Source of the DNA: Ehretia macrophylla
Lineage: Eukaryota; Streptophyta; Magnoliopsida; Boraginales; Ehretiaceae
Assembly: GCA_037974665.1 (NCBI GenBank)
Contig: CM075783.1
Location: 7,428,762 to 7,492,761 of the forward strand
Length of the DNA stretch: 64,000 nt
Reading direction: 5' to 3'
Below, one piece after another: positions 13,444 to 26,378 of the stretch; within the stretch, counting starts at the first letter, position 1, and each line of letters starts with the position of its first letter. Made by a program: the position numbers and the translations under genes. Below the pieces are notes generated by a model that did no database searches, was not told the origin of the DNA, and saw only the letters and a list, made by a program, of their open reading frames with translations.

Positions 13444-14145
13444 TCAAGCCCAGCAATTGACCTTCCAATTCCTGCAATTCGGGTGGAGCCATTCTATATG
13501 GAGTCCTAGAGATAGGTGAAGTCTCGGCAATAAGTCAATCATGAACTCTATCTCCCTATCAGGTGGTAACCCATGTAATCCCTCAGGAAAGACCCCCGAA
13601 AACGCCTTCACGATAGGTACATCATTCAATTTCAATTGATCCACAGGTTGATTAGTCAAATATGCAAGATAAGTCTCACAACCCTTGCTCAATAATTTAG
13701 ATGCTCTAATAGAAGAAATAATAGGAGTTCCCGTAGATTTTCTACTACCAACTTTTTTAAGTACAAGATGGTCGGGCATTTCTAGATACACAATCTTCTT
13801 TCTACAATCAAGCTGGGCATAATATTTACTTAACCAGTCCATCCCTAATATAATTTCAAAGTCGTGGAAAGGTAGAATAATTAAATCGGCAGGAAAAATA
13901 CGACCTTGAATATAAATATTACATGCCTTGCAGATAGATTTGGTAACAAACTTCGGCCCCATAGGAGTGTAAACCACAATATCATGCAACAATTTATCAT
14001 GTTTCAACTTAGCATTTTGTGCACAAATAGGTGTAATAAATGCATGCGAAGCCCCGGAATCAATTAAAACCTTAACTGATTGATCATTAAGAAGAAAAAT
14101 ACCTTCTACCACAGCGGTTGTATCCGAAAGCTCCTCAGCATCCAA
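13444..14145 (-). pseudogene. Gypsy aspartic protease and start of RT
   Basis: The region encodes 233 residues. The catalytic triad motif is DSGASHAFI, about residues 30-38, followed by the downstream ILGMDWL element. This is a pepsin-like retroelement protease (RVP) that would process Gag-Pol. It shares the gag frame. The frame is lost near 13520, at the protease-RT junction, so the RT continues in another frame. Confidence 0.88.
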
Positions 14146-14149
14146 AGCA

Positions 14150-15303
14150 AATACACGGGCCTGACCTCGTGGTGGTGGTGCTACAGCTGGTGCCCTGGTC
14201 TGAGAGTTCTGAGCTGACGTTTGACCCCTAGGGTTCTAAAATTTCTGACAGTCCTTAACCCTGTGTTGATCACTACCACATCCGGTACACCAGCCCAATC
14301 TCTTCCAACAAACCTCCTCAGTATAGCCCTAGCATTGACAGAAGCTGCACTGCTGGTGACATCTTAGAGCAGTGCCTCCCGAAGGAGCTTTGTAAGTAGA
14401 GGTAGCTGAACTACCCTGCTGTGAATGGGACACCGCTGGACGGGATTGACTCTGAGTCTGACTCTGAACTGGTCGTGTCTGAGTCTGAGTAGGCCCTGTA
14501 TAACTCTGAGTCTGCCTCGGCTGTGTACTCTGCCCAACTGATATAGCCTGACTCTGGTACCCCTGACTCTGAGACTGAAACCGCTTACTCGATTGACTGG
14601 TCTCGGCTAACACATCGGCCTTGCGTTTCTCATATCTCGAGGCGGCTCGGACCACTGCAGCATAATTAGGGAAATCATTCGCAGATAGATTAAGCATAAT
14701 ATCCCTTCTCAGTCCCAGGATGAATCTCTGGATCTTCATGTCCTCTGGCTGTATCAAGGCTGGCGCATAACGGGAAAGCCTAGTAAAAGTAGCCTCATAT
14801 TGATCTACTGTCATACTTCCCTGTTTTAAGTTTATGAACTCTGTTTGACGCCTCTCGCGGGCAACCACCGATATGTACTTGTCTCGGAATTCTCGGACGA
14901 AGTCAGCCCACGAATGATGAACCCTCTCGGCTTCCCATTTCTCACTGATAGTACGCCACCAATCTTCAGCGTCACCTTCTAGAAGGAATGTGGCATAAGT
15001 GATCTTCCTATCATCATGGCACTCGAGTATTGCAGCCACCATTTCAAACTTCCTGAACCAGATTTCAGCCTTCATATCATCCGGTTCTCCAAAGAAAGTA
15101 TAGGCCCCATGATGAATAAACCGGTCATACAAGTTACCCCCGGTAGTACCACTACCCCCAGCTCTCGCAGCCTGATTACTTCCAGCAACCCCTGTCTGTC
15201 CCTGCTGTGTCACGAACTGGGCAATGGTATTCATAGCAGTGGCCATTGTGGCTAAGATCTGTGCCGTACTCGGTTCCTGAACTGGGGGTGCATTACCTGC
15301 CAA
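14150..15303 (-). pseudogene. Gypsy gag (capsid plus zinc knuckle), with stops
   Basis: The open part, 15303-14329, encodes 324 residues. It contains the retrotransposon gag domain (WFRKFE..., LLEGDAEDWWR, FVREFRDKYI, YEATFTRLSRYAP) and then a long Gln/Ser/Thr-rich linker. A TAG at 14331-14329 ends it. The same frame continues to a CCHC knuckle (CTGCGSDQHRVKDC), a second TAG and then protease. Gag and protease were therefore one frame, now broken by stops. Gag would assemble the cytoplasmic particle. Confidence 0.88.
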
Positions 15304-15713
15304 TCCGGCTTCTTGCCCATAAGCCTCTTCCGGTTCTCTATCGACATTCTAATTCTCAGTACGATGGCGGGGTCCCATCTTGAATAGCTAGAATGCAAAG
15401 TGTTATGACAGGTATATATGTGTATGTATGCAATTTATAAGTAAACACATAAAGAAAAGTTCAAATAGATTCACATAAAGTCAAGTATATAGAAGTTCAT
15501 ATAAGTATTCTACATTCTTGAAGTATACATAAGTCACTAGATCATACTTGACATTCTAGGCTCTTGACATTCTATTTTCATGCTAGCATGTTCATTCCTA
15601 ATTCAAATTTCACTTAGGCAAATCAAAAACCACAGATTCATACAATCACAAGGTCGCATAACAAGTCTCTACCCACAGACCGAGAAATTTAACCCGGCTT
15701 CATGCAATCTATA

Positions 15714-15725
15714 GCTCTGATACCA
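15714..15725 (-). promoter_or_regulatory. Primer-binding site (initiator tRNA-Met type)
   Basis: The minus strand reads TGGTATCAGAGC, the usual plant LTR-retrotransposon PBS complementary to the 3' end of initiator tRNA-Met. It is 6 bp from the 5' LTR. Confidence 0.9.
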
Positions 15726-15731
15726 CTTAAA

Positions 15732-18220
15732 TGTCACGCCCCGACCCAACCCCCAAGCTAAAGGCTAAGTCCGGACCCGACACACGGACAGAGTCTCCCC
15801 TGTACCGTGGATATTCTGAAAACATGTAAACTCTCAAATAGGGTAACCACAAGATAAACAAGCTTTTCATGGCTAAATATTTAAAGATTCAAGGCCATCC
15901 GAGCCTTGAAGCAAACAACAGTTCCAAAACCACACAAGCATGCAAGTAACTTGTTTACAACATAGTCTAATAGTCATGATCTTCTAGGATAACATTAAAA
16001 TGTACTCAAAAGATAAAACATTTCGACATTAAGCCATTCACTCCCAAGCATGCAAAGTGAATAAAAGCATAAATATAATTTATTACAAGACATAGGTTCC
16101 CAATTCTACACTACAACCAACTATCCTTCAACTTCTTACAACAACCAACATAAACATAGCCCTTAGGCCACAAAATAGATACACAAGTACCAAATAGAAA
16201 CAAGAAGGCACAGCCACCTCAGAACAACACACAACAACTAGGGGAAGAGCTCTATCTGCACCTCTTCCTCCTGTAATACTACCTCAACAAGCTGGGGATC
16301 ACCCTCAGCATCTCTTGAAACATTTATCGAGGTATGAGCAACCACTGTTGCCCAGTGAGGGATATAGTCCCGGGGCGTGCAATGCAACAGGTAATACAGT
16401 TAAACAACAATAACAATTAGACAATTAAAGAAACAATGATAGCTTAAATAACCACACATTTAAAAGGATACATTTCACATAACCCCTATACACCAATCTT
16501 CACTGGTCTTCATTCACGATCCACGAACCACGATCACGATCACGATAAGCCGGCATAACCCCAAACACTCCAGTGGGTGTACTCCGGATGTACCCCGATA
16601 ATCCTACGACCCAACACCCCATGGCAATCTCCGGACCAGGCGAGTGAGGGAATAGAGCACGGAGTTTGAATATCCACTGGCAAGCCCTCTGCCGCCCAGC
16701 CGATATTCAACACATCCGCCCCTGACACTATGGTTGCGCAACCACTATGCAATGCACTTTACAATGGCAAGTTAATATCAATAATATAAGCAATAACACA
16801 TAGGAGGATCAACAAAGTAGGTTGACCTCGATGCAGTTAGAATAGAAACAATTATAAGAGCGAATTAGCAGTTTTACAAAGGAGCATATACAAGACAAGC
16901 ATGGAATCATGCCAAAAGCCCTAAAACAACTTAAAGTCACATTTAAACACTCAAGAAGTCGTGCCAAGGTCTTAGAAGTGCGAGACAATCGAAATTGCCC
17001 CTAAACCCCTTTGTTATTCAAGCTATTTCTCTTCCAAACTCACATTAATGATTCACGTTCGAGGGGAAACTACATCAATCCTCTAATTAACCCCTAAGGT
17101 ACCCTTTTAACCCACAAATAAGCCCGATTAACCGCAATTATCCCGAAAGCCCCAAATTCCCTCTTATAGCTTTAAACTACACGTACCTCATCCGGGCTTC
17201 AAACAAGGGTTATCAAAGCTTCTATAGCACTTAGGTAACCTAAGAATACTAGAAGTGAAGCCCGAATCTACCTGGATTTGCATTAACCCCGAAACCCCTT
17301 TATTAAAGTAAACTATTTTACGTTTTATGCTATTTTAGAGCAATTCAAGTACACGGGACTTTTAGACTACCTTCAATATCACCTAAGGCTTCTATTAGGA
17401 GTATTGAATCAAGCTAATATGTGCAATTACACAAAACCCTAGAAAAACGTCACTATTTACCTCATAAATCAAACTAACGATTCTAACCGTTTAAAAAGCG
17501 AAACAATGGCTCAAATATGTTCTCTAGCATTCATATACATGGTATAATAGCATATATAATTAATACAATAGCATTTGAACACATTTTCAACAAATCAAGA
17601 AAATGGCAACTATTTAGAAATGCGGAAATAAGCTGTGAAATCCCTCACCAATGCACGTAGGGGCACCTAGGAAGCTTGCACACACCCTACACTACTTGCT
17701 CAAGGCTTGGAGAGGCTTGGATTGAAGGATTGAAGAGCAAAATCTTCTTATTTTTCTTGTTTGTTGCTGTCGGCTATGCTACAGTGCTTTTCAGCATTTT
17801 TTTGTTTTGATTTTTGCTAGTTATGAGCTAAGGTGAGTTGTGTGTGTGTTATATAAGCTTAGGTGAGTTATTTTAATTTAAGTGTATGGTCAAAATGTGA
17901 GTCAAACTAGTTAGAAACAAGTCCTAAGCATAAATTAATGTTAGTTAATTAAACTCTAAGGTAGTTACATAATACTATTCATTCAACTACTAAAAACATT
18001 TTCTAGACGAGCTCTCCTATCGCCTCTAGCTCAATTGCACATTTTTCCCACTACTTTAACAATTAATATGATTTAATAAAAATGTTAATTAACTAATAGA
18101 ATGTAGTTTGAAAACGGAGTGAATAGTAGCTAAAAAAGACAATTAATAAAGCACAGAAAGAAATGCACAAAAAAGGGATGCAACAGTAATTGAATGCATG
18201 GCTAAATCTCGGGCGTCATA
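15732..18220 (-). repeat. 5' LTR of the chromovirus
   Basis: This 2,489 bp repeat has the same length as the copy at 8197-10685. Read on the minus strand it ends GGGGCGTGACA next to the PBS. Confidence 0.9.
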
Positions 18221-18546
18221 CTATCCAAAAGCCTTTTTGTGAGGTTGAATAGAAGGTGCGTTTAAATATCATCTTTTTAGGTAGGGTTGGTCAGACAACC
18301 AATTGACAAAGGTAGGCTTGGTATCAAATTTCTTCTTATGTTTAACATAGCCCTTATTGGAAAATCTTTGTAGAGATATATGACGGAGCGAGACAGCCTT
18401 TGGAAATATATCATTGTGGCGAAGTTTGGGAAGGCTCATCATGGGTGGATATCAGACGAGAGAAGAATATCTCATGGAGTTGGTCTATGGAAGAATATTG
18501 CTAAAGGATGAAACTCCTTTATGAATCACACTTCTTTTGATGTAAG
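18221..18546 (+). pseudogene. LINE ORF2 C-terminal segment (3' half, part 2)
   Basis: This is the continuation of 6525-8196 after the Gypsy insertion; the first five bases are the target duplication. Readable blocks include NIALIGKSLWRY and SLWKYIIVAKFG, which belong to the region after the RT in plant LINEs. It stops abruptly at 18546 where a Copia LTR begins. Confidence 0.75.
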
Positions 18547-21113
18547 TGTTGAAGATATGCCCTAATGCTATATATTTAGATGACATATATTGGGGCATTT
18601 TGACATTAACTTGTACTTAATGGCATGGTTGTCTATCTGTTTCTTTACATATTGACTATAATTATAGGCATTCATATTCTCCCTCTTTATGTATATGAAT
18701 GAGTCCCTAGTGTTTTCATTAAAGATATATATTCCAAAAGGTGTTTATAATATGTTGGCATATCTCTTTATTATGATAAATACTTAAAGTATTCATAGTC
18801 CTTAGATTAGATGATCGGGACTTCAATAATCTATTATGGACTATCACATGTATTATTACCTTTGATTAACATAGGGATGTTAATGATAAAGGATGGTGAG
18901 CCACGTGTCACAATGGCATTAGATGTGATTAACAAACATGTGAGTGATTATTAGTGGAATGCATCATTGAATGTGATGTGAATAACAAATTACATGACTT
19001 AGGATTAATAATTTGTTATTCGTTGCGATTGTATATATAATCCTTTGACTTGAGACATTACGGTTGGCATATGTATCGGGGTTAATACTTGTATTTGAAC
19101 AAGACTCGCCTTTGTTTTATCAGGATGGGTTACGGGCTTTTACTGTATCATTCGTCCGGTATAGTGATTGACAGGTAGTTGTCAAGATAGAATCCATTAA
19201 CCTTTGATGTGAAGCGATGTCCTATGCGATCTAGACATGGTTGTTGAATGAGAAAGTCTTTGGCCAGAGCGTGATGATGGAAAGGGGGTTTTCCATGGAT
19301 GTCATCTCTCACTCCACCATTTGGATCTTTGTATAGTATCGAGTCTATGAACTTAATCATATTATGGTTCTTGCTCGATAGGATGATTGATGGAAGGATC
19401 AAAATGCACAGTGATCGGCGAGTATAAATGGATTCACTTGAATTGGACTTCATTGCCTTATATATTGTCTAGGTATGTTCCTAGACGTCAATCTAGAACT
19501 TGAGGGTATTTTGAGAATGACGGGAGATATTCTCAAAATAGATTAAAACTGTTTAATATTCCCTCATTGTTATATGACGGTGAATCACATAAGGTCACAC
19601 ACAATAAGGTACCTGTGAGTGGTTTTCCTATTGAGCTTAAATCTTGAATTTAGAATTGTTAAAGTGTTAACAATTGCTTTAGTTTCTCTTTGAATTGTTA
19701 AAGTGTTAACAATTATATTTTGTTTCTCTTGTGTTGTTAAAAAGTTAACAATTGTTTCATTGACCATTAATAGTTAATTGGGCCAATATGTAATTAAATA
19801 TTAATTATGGGGTCAATATATAAATTCTAGTTAATCTTGGGGCTATAGTACAAATATGGAAAGATTTTTTCATAATTAATTAAATTAATGAAGATTAGCT
19901 TAATTAATTAATTACTTAGTTGGTAGACTAATATGTCATGTATATGTTATGTATACATGCATGTATGTCTTCAATAAAGTAAAGAGCACTAAGGATTGAC
20001 AAGATTAAGCCACATCATCTTGTCTACCAACTTAATTTGAATCAATGGCTAGATTTAAATACTACACATATGATGGGTATTTTAGCATATGCCAACATGT
20101 ATGTATGTTTAAAGCTAGACATTAAAATATCTTGGTTAAAAGGCATTATGGTCATAAGCCAAGCCTTGACCAACTATAAACAAAGCAAGACAAAACAAAA
20201 GGCACTATTCACTCTCTTCTTCAAGAGAGGTCAGGGTTTAAGAGAGAAAAAGAGGGAAAAAATTTCATCTTCATTTCTTCACGGTTCAAGCTTATACATC
20301 TTCAAAGTAGACTAGCACATACACTTTAGAAGATGAATGGAGGCCATTATTTGCTTGTGTGGACTAACTTGATCTCTTGGCTTTTAAGACAGGTAGTCTT
20401 TCATCAAGTGCTTTAACCATGGCTTCAATGGCTTGTCTTCAAGAGGTAATATGATATACTACCTCTTATCTACGTATTTGAGTTATATATTGCTTTAGAT
20501 TGTGTTAATTACATGAATCTAAGTTAGGGTTTTGAATAGTATACAAGACTTTAATCTTGAAATTTTTTGAAATTGCTTGTTGCTTCCGCTTGGATTATAA
20601 CTTGTATATGATGTTCATAACTCTATATTGATCTGTTCAGCCCCTTCCTAGAATTTGGGCCATAAGGGAAAGAAAAAGATGAAAACTTTTCTTTGCCTCC
20701 ATAGGGTTTTCGGCCATAAGAACAGAAGAGAAAAACAATAGAGTCTTTGTGGTTTCTCTTGATCAAGCTTAAACTTTTCATGGATTAAGCTAGCACAATA
20801 ATCCTAGAAGAAATAGAAGCCTATTCTTTTGCTCTTGTGGGCTAACTAGGCATCTTGCACTTGTGAGAGAAATAGTCTTGCTACATGCGAACCAAGCTTG
20901 ATCTATCCATCAATCTTCAAGAGGTATGTAATCTTTCTAGCTCTTGATTACATAATCTTGTTTATTCATGGTTTAATTTATGTTAATAGCACGATATTAA
21001 GCTTAGGGTTTTTGATACATATGCTTATGATGTTATGAAATTTTTTATTTCTATCCTTGCTTCCGCTAAGATTATAAGCTAGATTATATATTAAACCCTA
21101 AACCGATCTTACA
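18547..21113 (+). mobile_element. Copia-type LTR (L2), plus orientation
   Basis: This 2,567 bp LTR starts TGTTGAAGATATGCCCTAATGC and ends GATCTTACA. It is flanked by GTAAG on the left and GCCCA on the right, which do not match, so it is not a simple insertion here. It is a relative of the LTR at 5445-6524 in inverted orientation and, more distantly, of the LTRs at 22157 and 31720. It has no coding capacity. Confidence 0.75.
20430..21110 (+). repeat. Diverged tandem duplication within LTR L2
   Basis: Two segments, about 20436-20645 and 20922-21118, share the same order of phrases: AAGAGGTA..., TTAGGGTTTT, TGAAATTTTTT, TGCTTCCGCT...GATTATAA and a terminal CAGCCC. Spacing is about 480 bp. The first copy may be an older LTR end. 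Confidence 0.45.
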
Positions 21114-21577
21114 GCCCATTCACTTGAAGACCATCCAACCAATTCTTCACTAGATCCCCAAACCCTTCAACTTTTAGCCACATATTTTTAAAACGGAACG
21201 GGAAGGGTCCCCATTTGGTCTCCCTAACCTCCAAAAGAAGAGGATGATGATCAAAAGTGAGCCTAGGGAGAATAGTTTGAGATACACTCGGGTAGTGGGA
21301 TTCCCAAGTATTTGAAGAAGAAATCTATCAAGTCTTGAAAAAGAAAGAGGGTCTCTAAAGCTACTCCATGTGTAAAAACTACCCTCGAGAGGAATGTCCG
21401 TCAACTCATACAAGTCCATAAAATCCCAAAATTCCTTTGAAGCCACGTTATCCCCTCGCCTACCATTTCTTTCAAAAGAAAGCAAAACCAAATTGAAATC
21501 ATCTTCAATCACCCAAGGGCTATCCCATCTCTCTCTAACCCTTGATAGGTCACCCTACAATTCTTCTCTATTGCTTT
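21114..21577 (-). pseudogene. LINE endonuclease domain, C-terminal part (5' half, part 2)
   Basis: The 112-residue minus-strand stretch at 21512-21174 carries the AP-endonuclease-like features of plant L1 ORF2: FNLVL, the DLYELTDIPLEGSFYTWS block and SRLDRFL. It reads on into the linker near 21180-21120 and ends at the LTR boundary. Its N-terminal partner is at 35851-36273, separated by a nested insertion. The gene is dead. Confidence 0.8.
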
Positions 21578-22156
21578 TGTGAGACTCCGAATTTGTCTTT
21601 ATTTGTAATTACGTGTTTTATTTGTTTAAATGCTATTATAATTGATATATATGAATGTATATGTGATAATAAGTGATTATATATTGAATGTGCATTTAAA
21701 ACACATTTGCGAAACAAATAATGTGACTTTTCATCCTCTTTTGCAAAAATATGCATTGTAAATTAATTGTATGTATATATATGCCTATATATAATTGTTG
21801 TCAACTAAAATAGTCCTACTAAATATATTATATAAGTTAGATAGTATATTTAAGTCTATTTTATGCAAATATGAACTGAAATAACTAAAATTGCCAACTT
21901 TGACCAAGACTTCTTGCTTTGACTTTGTATTTAACTTAATATATAAACCAAAATCAGCCAAAACACCACAAACACATACACAAAAACGTGACCCCTTGGA
22001 GAAGGAAGAAAATTAGTAATTTTCAAGGGTTTTCAACCATTTTTGAAGAAAAAAACTCAATTAAAGGTCAAATCCTTCCATTCAAAGCTTGTTTTTGCTT
22101 GTTGGGCTTGCATTCTACCTTTTTCTAGCCTTAGTTTGGATCAAAGATTAGGAAAA
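21578..22156 (+). mobile_element. Gypsy-type solo LTR, left part
   Basis: It starts TGTGAGACTCCG at 21578 and is cut at 22157 by the Copia-type element. The right part is 34184-35850. Together they form about 2.25 kb ending GGAGCGTGACA. Flanks GCTTT (21573-21577) and GCTTC (35851-35855) match at 4 of 5 bases, and both flanks are LINE. Confidence 0.7.
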
Positions 22157-22890
22157 TGAAAGTACTAGCCAACATTATAGATCATGTCACTACATATGCA
22201 TAAGTTGGATTCAAGATCGCAGAATAGGATTATGGACAACTAGCTAAGGCCGAAAATGACTAGGCTATATTTCAAAAATCTTAGCTAACATCAACAAATA
22301 TTATTCTATCAATGTCCATAAACCGGTTAAGCTCAACATAAAACATATATATATCAACTATATATATATAATCAAAGGGTTATACAAGGTATACCTCTTT
22401 TAGTCAACTTTGGAGAAGATGAAGGATGAAGACTAGCCTTTGAATCCTTCTAACTTGAAGGCCCTAGTTGGTCCACCAAGTATCCAAATCTCTACTACCG
22501 CTTGAAGATTAAATATGCTAGTATATCCTCAAGTTTTTTAAGCTATGTGTGTATGTCTCAAAGCAAAACAAGAACTATTTCTTCCCCTTTTTGCTATGGC
22601 CGAAACTTACTAGGAAAAGAATGAAGCTTTCTTGTTTCTTAGTTAGTATGTGTGCCGTGTGTATGAGAGGCAATAGGTTAGAGAGAGAGTGATGTCATCT
22701 AATATTAATATAAGCTATTAACATAATAAGTGACCAATCACAATTGTCACCTTTTCATGACAAGCCATGCAAGCCTATAGATCTCAATCATTAGCATTAG
22801 ATGATAAGATGACAATCTTCTCTCTCCTCCTTAGCTTGGCCGAAATTTTTGAGTGGATGGAAAGAGAATGTTGTCATCTATTATTATATA

Positions 22891-22927
<37 letters not shown>

Positions 22928-23283
22928 CTACTTTATTAGATAGCCAATCATAATTGTTTTCTTCTTAAGTTAAAGCCATGCAAATCCTAGGATTGTAATC
23001 ATTACAATCCAAAGATTAACTTTATTCTCTCTCTTGACACTTGGAAAAAAGGTTCTTTCATCAAAAGCAAAGGCTAGGATTTAATTGTCTTTATCCAAGA
23101 CTCAACCCTAGTCATTATCCTAGTCATCCACTTCAAATTCAAATGACTAACATTGATGACATGGACTATCCTAGTCATCAATCTCTACATGCATACGCCA
23201 CATGTAAATATCTAGTCATTAATTTGTGATTCACCGTTTGATGACTAGGATAATGACGTGCATTACACAAATTATATCATCAT

Positions 23284-23320
<37 letters not shown>

Positions 23321-24593
23321 AACTCCTTTATATATATATTATCTTTGCCCATTCTAATCTCTATTAGAATAAATACATTGAAACTATTTTCAATAATTAC
23401 AGTTTGACCCCAAAAGTTTTGGTAATTATAATTTGACCTCAAAACTTTTTGAAATTACATTTTTGGCCCAAATACCAACATAGATGACTCTTAACACCTT
23501 AAAGCCACCAACCACATTATACAAGCTTCCGGTGAACTTATTCATGATACTTATTAGTGTGTGACCTTCTAGATTCACAACCGCGTACCGATGAGGGACC
23601 GATAAACCTCCTTATCTATTTCGAAAATGTTTATGCCATTTACCGAAATACCCTCATGCTCATGAGTGATGCACTAGCAACGAACGTATCATGAGAATGT
23701 AAACGATAATGAAGAAGACGTCTTTAATGAATTCATTTAACCGTCGAGAATTTTCCTGCAGTCCAATCCTTCTATTAAGAATGCTCTGATCGGGAAATGA
23801 CCATGAAATGGTTAAGTCCACCTCCGATACATATATAAATCTGAATTGGTGAAATGAGATATGACTACCATGGAAAAACCCTTTTCCATCAATTCATACT
23901 CGTCTTGGCCAAGGACTTCCTCGTTTAACGACCGATCTCAGATATCATAGGACATTGCCTCACGCCGGAGATTAACATATCCTATCTTGACAATTATATG
24001 CCGGTTCATACCACGAAACTAAAACGCGAAAGGTCGTAACCCATCTTTTGGAATACGGGTATTGTCCAAATGCAGTACTTTGCCCCTGATATAACCGATA
24101 GTAATTTCTCAAGTCTGAGGATTAATTTGTATAATTCCCAGCTAAATAGTAAACTATTAACCTGAAATCATATAGTTCACTATTTATTGTCACATTCAAT
24201 GATCCGTACACTAATGACCACTCATATGTTAATTAGTCTACATCATCATGTTGTTTTGGCACTTTGAATACAACCCTTTATCATTAACATCACTATGTTA
24301 ATCAAAGGTAATAACATATGATAACCCGTATTCGATTATTCCAATCTTGATCGAATAATCTGAAAGGGTTATGAATCGACTCTTAATGTTTATCATATCG
24401 AATAAATAGTGCGAAATATCATAAACCCTTTCAGAACATTTTTCTTTTTGGATAAGCATTAGGGACATATTTATATCGAAGCGGAAAATATAAATATCCT
24501 ACAAATAACATAGTGTATAAAACACATACATATATTCTTATTAATCCCTAATTCATGTCATCTCAACTATAGCATTAGGGTATATCCCCAACA
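22157..24593 (-). repeat. 3' LTR of the Copia-type element
   Basis: It aligns over most of its length with 31720-34178. It retains the complete TGTTGGGGATATACCC terminus and about 100 bp of adjoining sequence that the other LTR has lost. It contains (AT)n runs near 22895-22926 and 23287-23314. Confidence 0.85.
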
Positions 24594-24608
24594 ATCTCTC
24601 ACTTGCAC
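24594..24608 (-). promoter_or_regulatory. Probable polypurine tract of the Copia-type element
   Basis: The minus strand reads AGTGCAAGTGAGAGAT immediately before the 3' LTR terminus. Confidence 0.55.
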
Positions 24609-26378
24609 TAATGCTATCGGCCATAGGATCTAGTGTATTTTACATTCGTATCTCTATACTTATCTTCTCTAAGACGATTATCAATTGTAACTGTATTTAC
24701 AGGGTCAGTAGGTCAACTATAGAAGAAACTATAAGATCTTTTATGTTAATCCATTTTCTATCAAGAAAGAATCTCTTAAATTGACTTTTTTCCATGTTCG
24801 GACTCTTGATGAGATCGAGTCCTTTTAAGCTTGTGCAAGAAGCTTCTATAATAGTTACCATATTACAAAATATCGGAACCTATCAACAGATAGAACCAAA
24901 CAATGTCCAAACATCATTAAAAGTCAAGCAGTATCTCGACACAAATAATAAGATAACGATCATTTATTATTATTCGGAACTCTTTACAAAAAATCATAAA
25001 TCTATTATACATACTTTTATCCTTTCTAGTGAATTCTTCACTAAGAACTTCACTATTTCCACAAAAATTGAAAATCCGGGCCACAGTTTTCATAGAGATC
25101 ATTATTATCAAAATAAGATCAATAGAACCTATGTGTATTTTCTCCGATATTTATATCATGTAACTCATTACATCATATTGAGCCTTGTACTTGTGTTGCT
25201 ATTGAATTAAAGAGACTACAATCGGCTGATGGATTAGGTGTGAAACCTTTCGCAACCTTTCCTCAACAGTCAGAATGAAATCTACAAAAATAGACGGATA
25301 CCATGCCTTAAGGACTAGAGACCAAAATTTTTTAGATTCCTTCATCTTAAAGAAAACTTTAAGATCGTGACTTGGTGTAAAGGTCATGAGAAAACAAATA
25401 ATTATATCATTGTACTTCATAGACATAATGCTACAAGATATGATCGGTATACCCTAGATATGCATCATGATATTTAATTTAGTTGGACCTTGGTAAATGA
25501 AGGTATTATAACTTTACAAGATCTGTTAAGGGCAAAAACCTCCCACTAACTTTTCTTATAAATTTAGATATTATCTCCATTCATTAATGAAAACAATCTC
25601 TATCTTTTCATTTTAATACACTTATTATACATTCATCATAGTTACCTTTCACTAAAGAAACTATGCATGAAAAAGTTTAAAATTCTATCTAGCCATAGAA
25701 TTAAAACATGGTATAAGTTTGAAATCAATTTGAAAGATTTTTGGTGATAAAAGATGCATTCTCTAATCTTCTTTTATAACCCAACATATTCTGGACAAGT
25801 CTTATAAGCTCCATTCCTTTCAATTTATTTTTGGACAAACTCTTTTGTCAAAAAAGAATAATTAATTTATCAAACTCATTTGAATAGATACATAAAAGAA
25901 TTCAAGTCTTTAACTTTTGACCAATTCAAAGTTTCAAACATTTTAAGTATGATTTAGTTTTGAGCCATTTCATTAAATGCTAAGCAATGAAATATAAATG
26001 TTTATGCGGTTTAAGTTTGAAGACATCCTTTCTTTTGATATGCACTCCGATCATTTCATTACTATAATAAAAAAATATACAAAATGGCAATCATTTCTTA
26101 CAAATGATCAATTCCAAAATTACCCCATGGTTAGAAACGATTGCTAATAGTCACTACTATTTCTAAAGAAATTATCAAACTAATCCAAACATTTATAAAT
26201 ATTTTTCAAATTTGGGATCGCATATCAAGCCGATCCAAAACAACCAAATCATGCATAATCAGGGTCCATTACTCAATCCTCTCTTGATGAGATATCTCCT
26301 GATAAGAATGCCATAGCCTAGTTCCTACTATGTCTCCTCCTCCTCCTCCTCCTTCTAATGTTTTTGTTTTGGCTAGGT
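24609..26378 (-). other. Internal region without coding sequence (Copia-type element)
   Basis: About 1.8 kb lies between gag and the 3' LTR, where pol would be in an autonomous element. I see no RT, integrase, protease or RNase H motif in any frame. The longest reading frame (24794-25210, plus) matches nothing. A short CTC trinucleotide run is near 26336-26353. Confidence 0.55.

Larger units (their letters stand above)
8197..18220 (-). mobile_element. Ty3/Gypsy chromovirus LTR retrotransposon, structurally complete but decayed
   Basis: This 10,024 bp element is on the minus strand. It has 2,489 bp LTRs at both ends, a PBS next to the 5' LTR, a polypurine tract next to the 3' LTR and a perfect 5 bp target duplication. 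Internal coding order is gag, protease, RT, RNase H, integrase, chromodomain, i.e. the chromovirus (Metaviridae) layout. The long LTRs and chromodomain suggest the Tekay/Del clade, but that is inferred. The first 117 or so LTR bases show 8 mismatches by eye, and pol has several stops and frame changes, so it is not a recent insertion. Confidence 0.93.

Noticed and set aside
18547..21113. LTRs at 5445-6524 and 18547-21113 as the two ends of one element around 6525-18546
   Set aside because: They are in inverted orientation, and the sequence between them is LINE plus an independent chromovirus, so they cannot be a normal LTR pair.
24794..25210. 138-residue plus-strand reading frame in the Copia-type element
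   Set aside because: It is on the wrong strand for the element, with no domain and A/T-driven composition.
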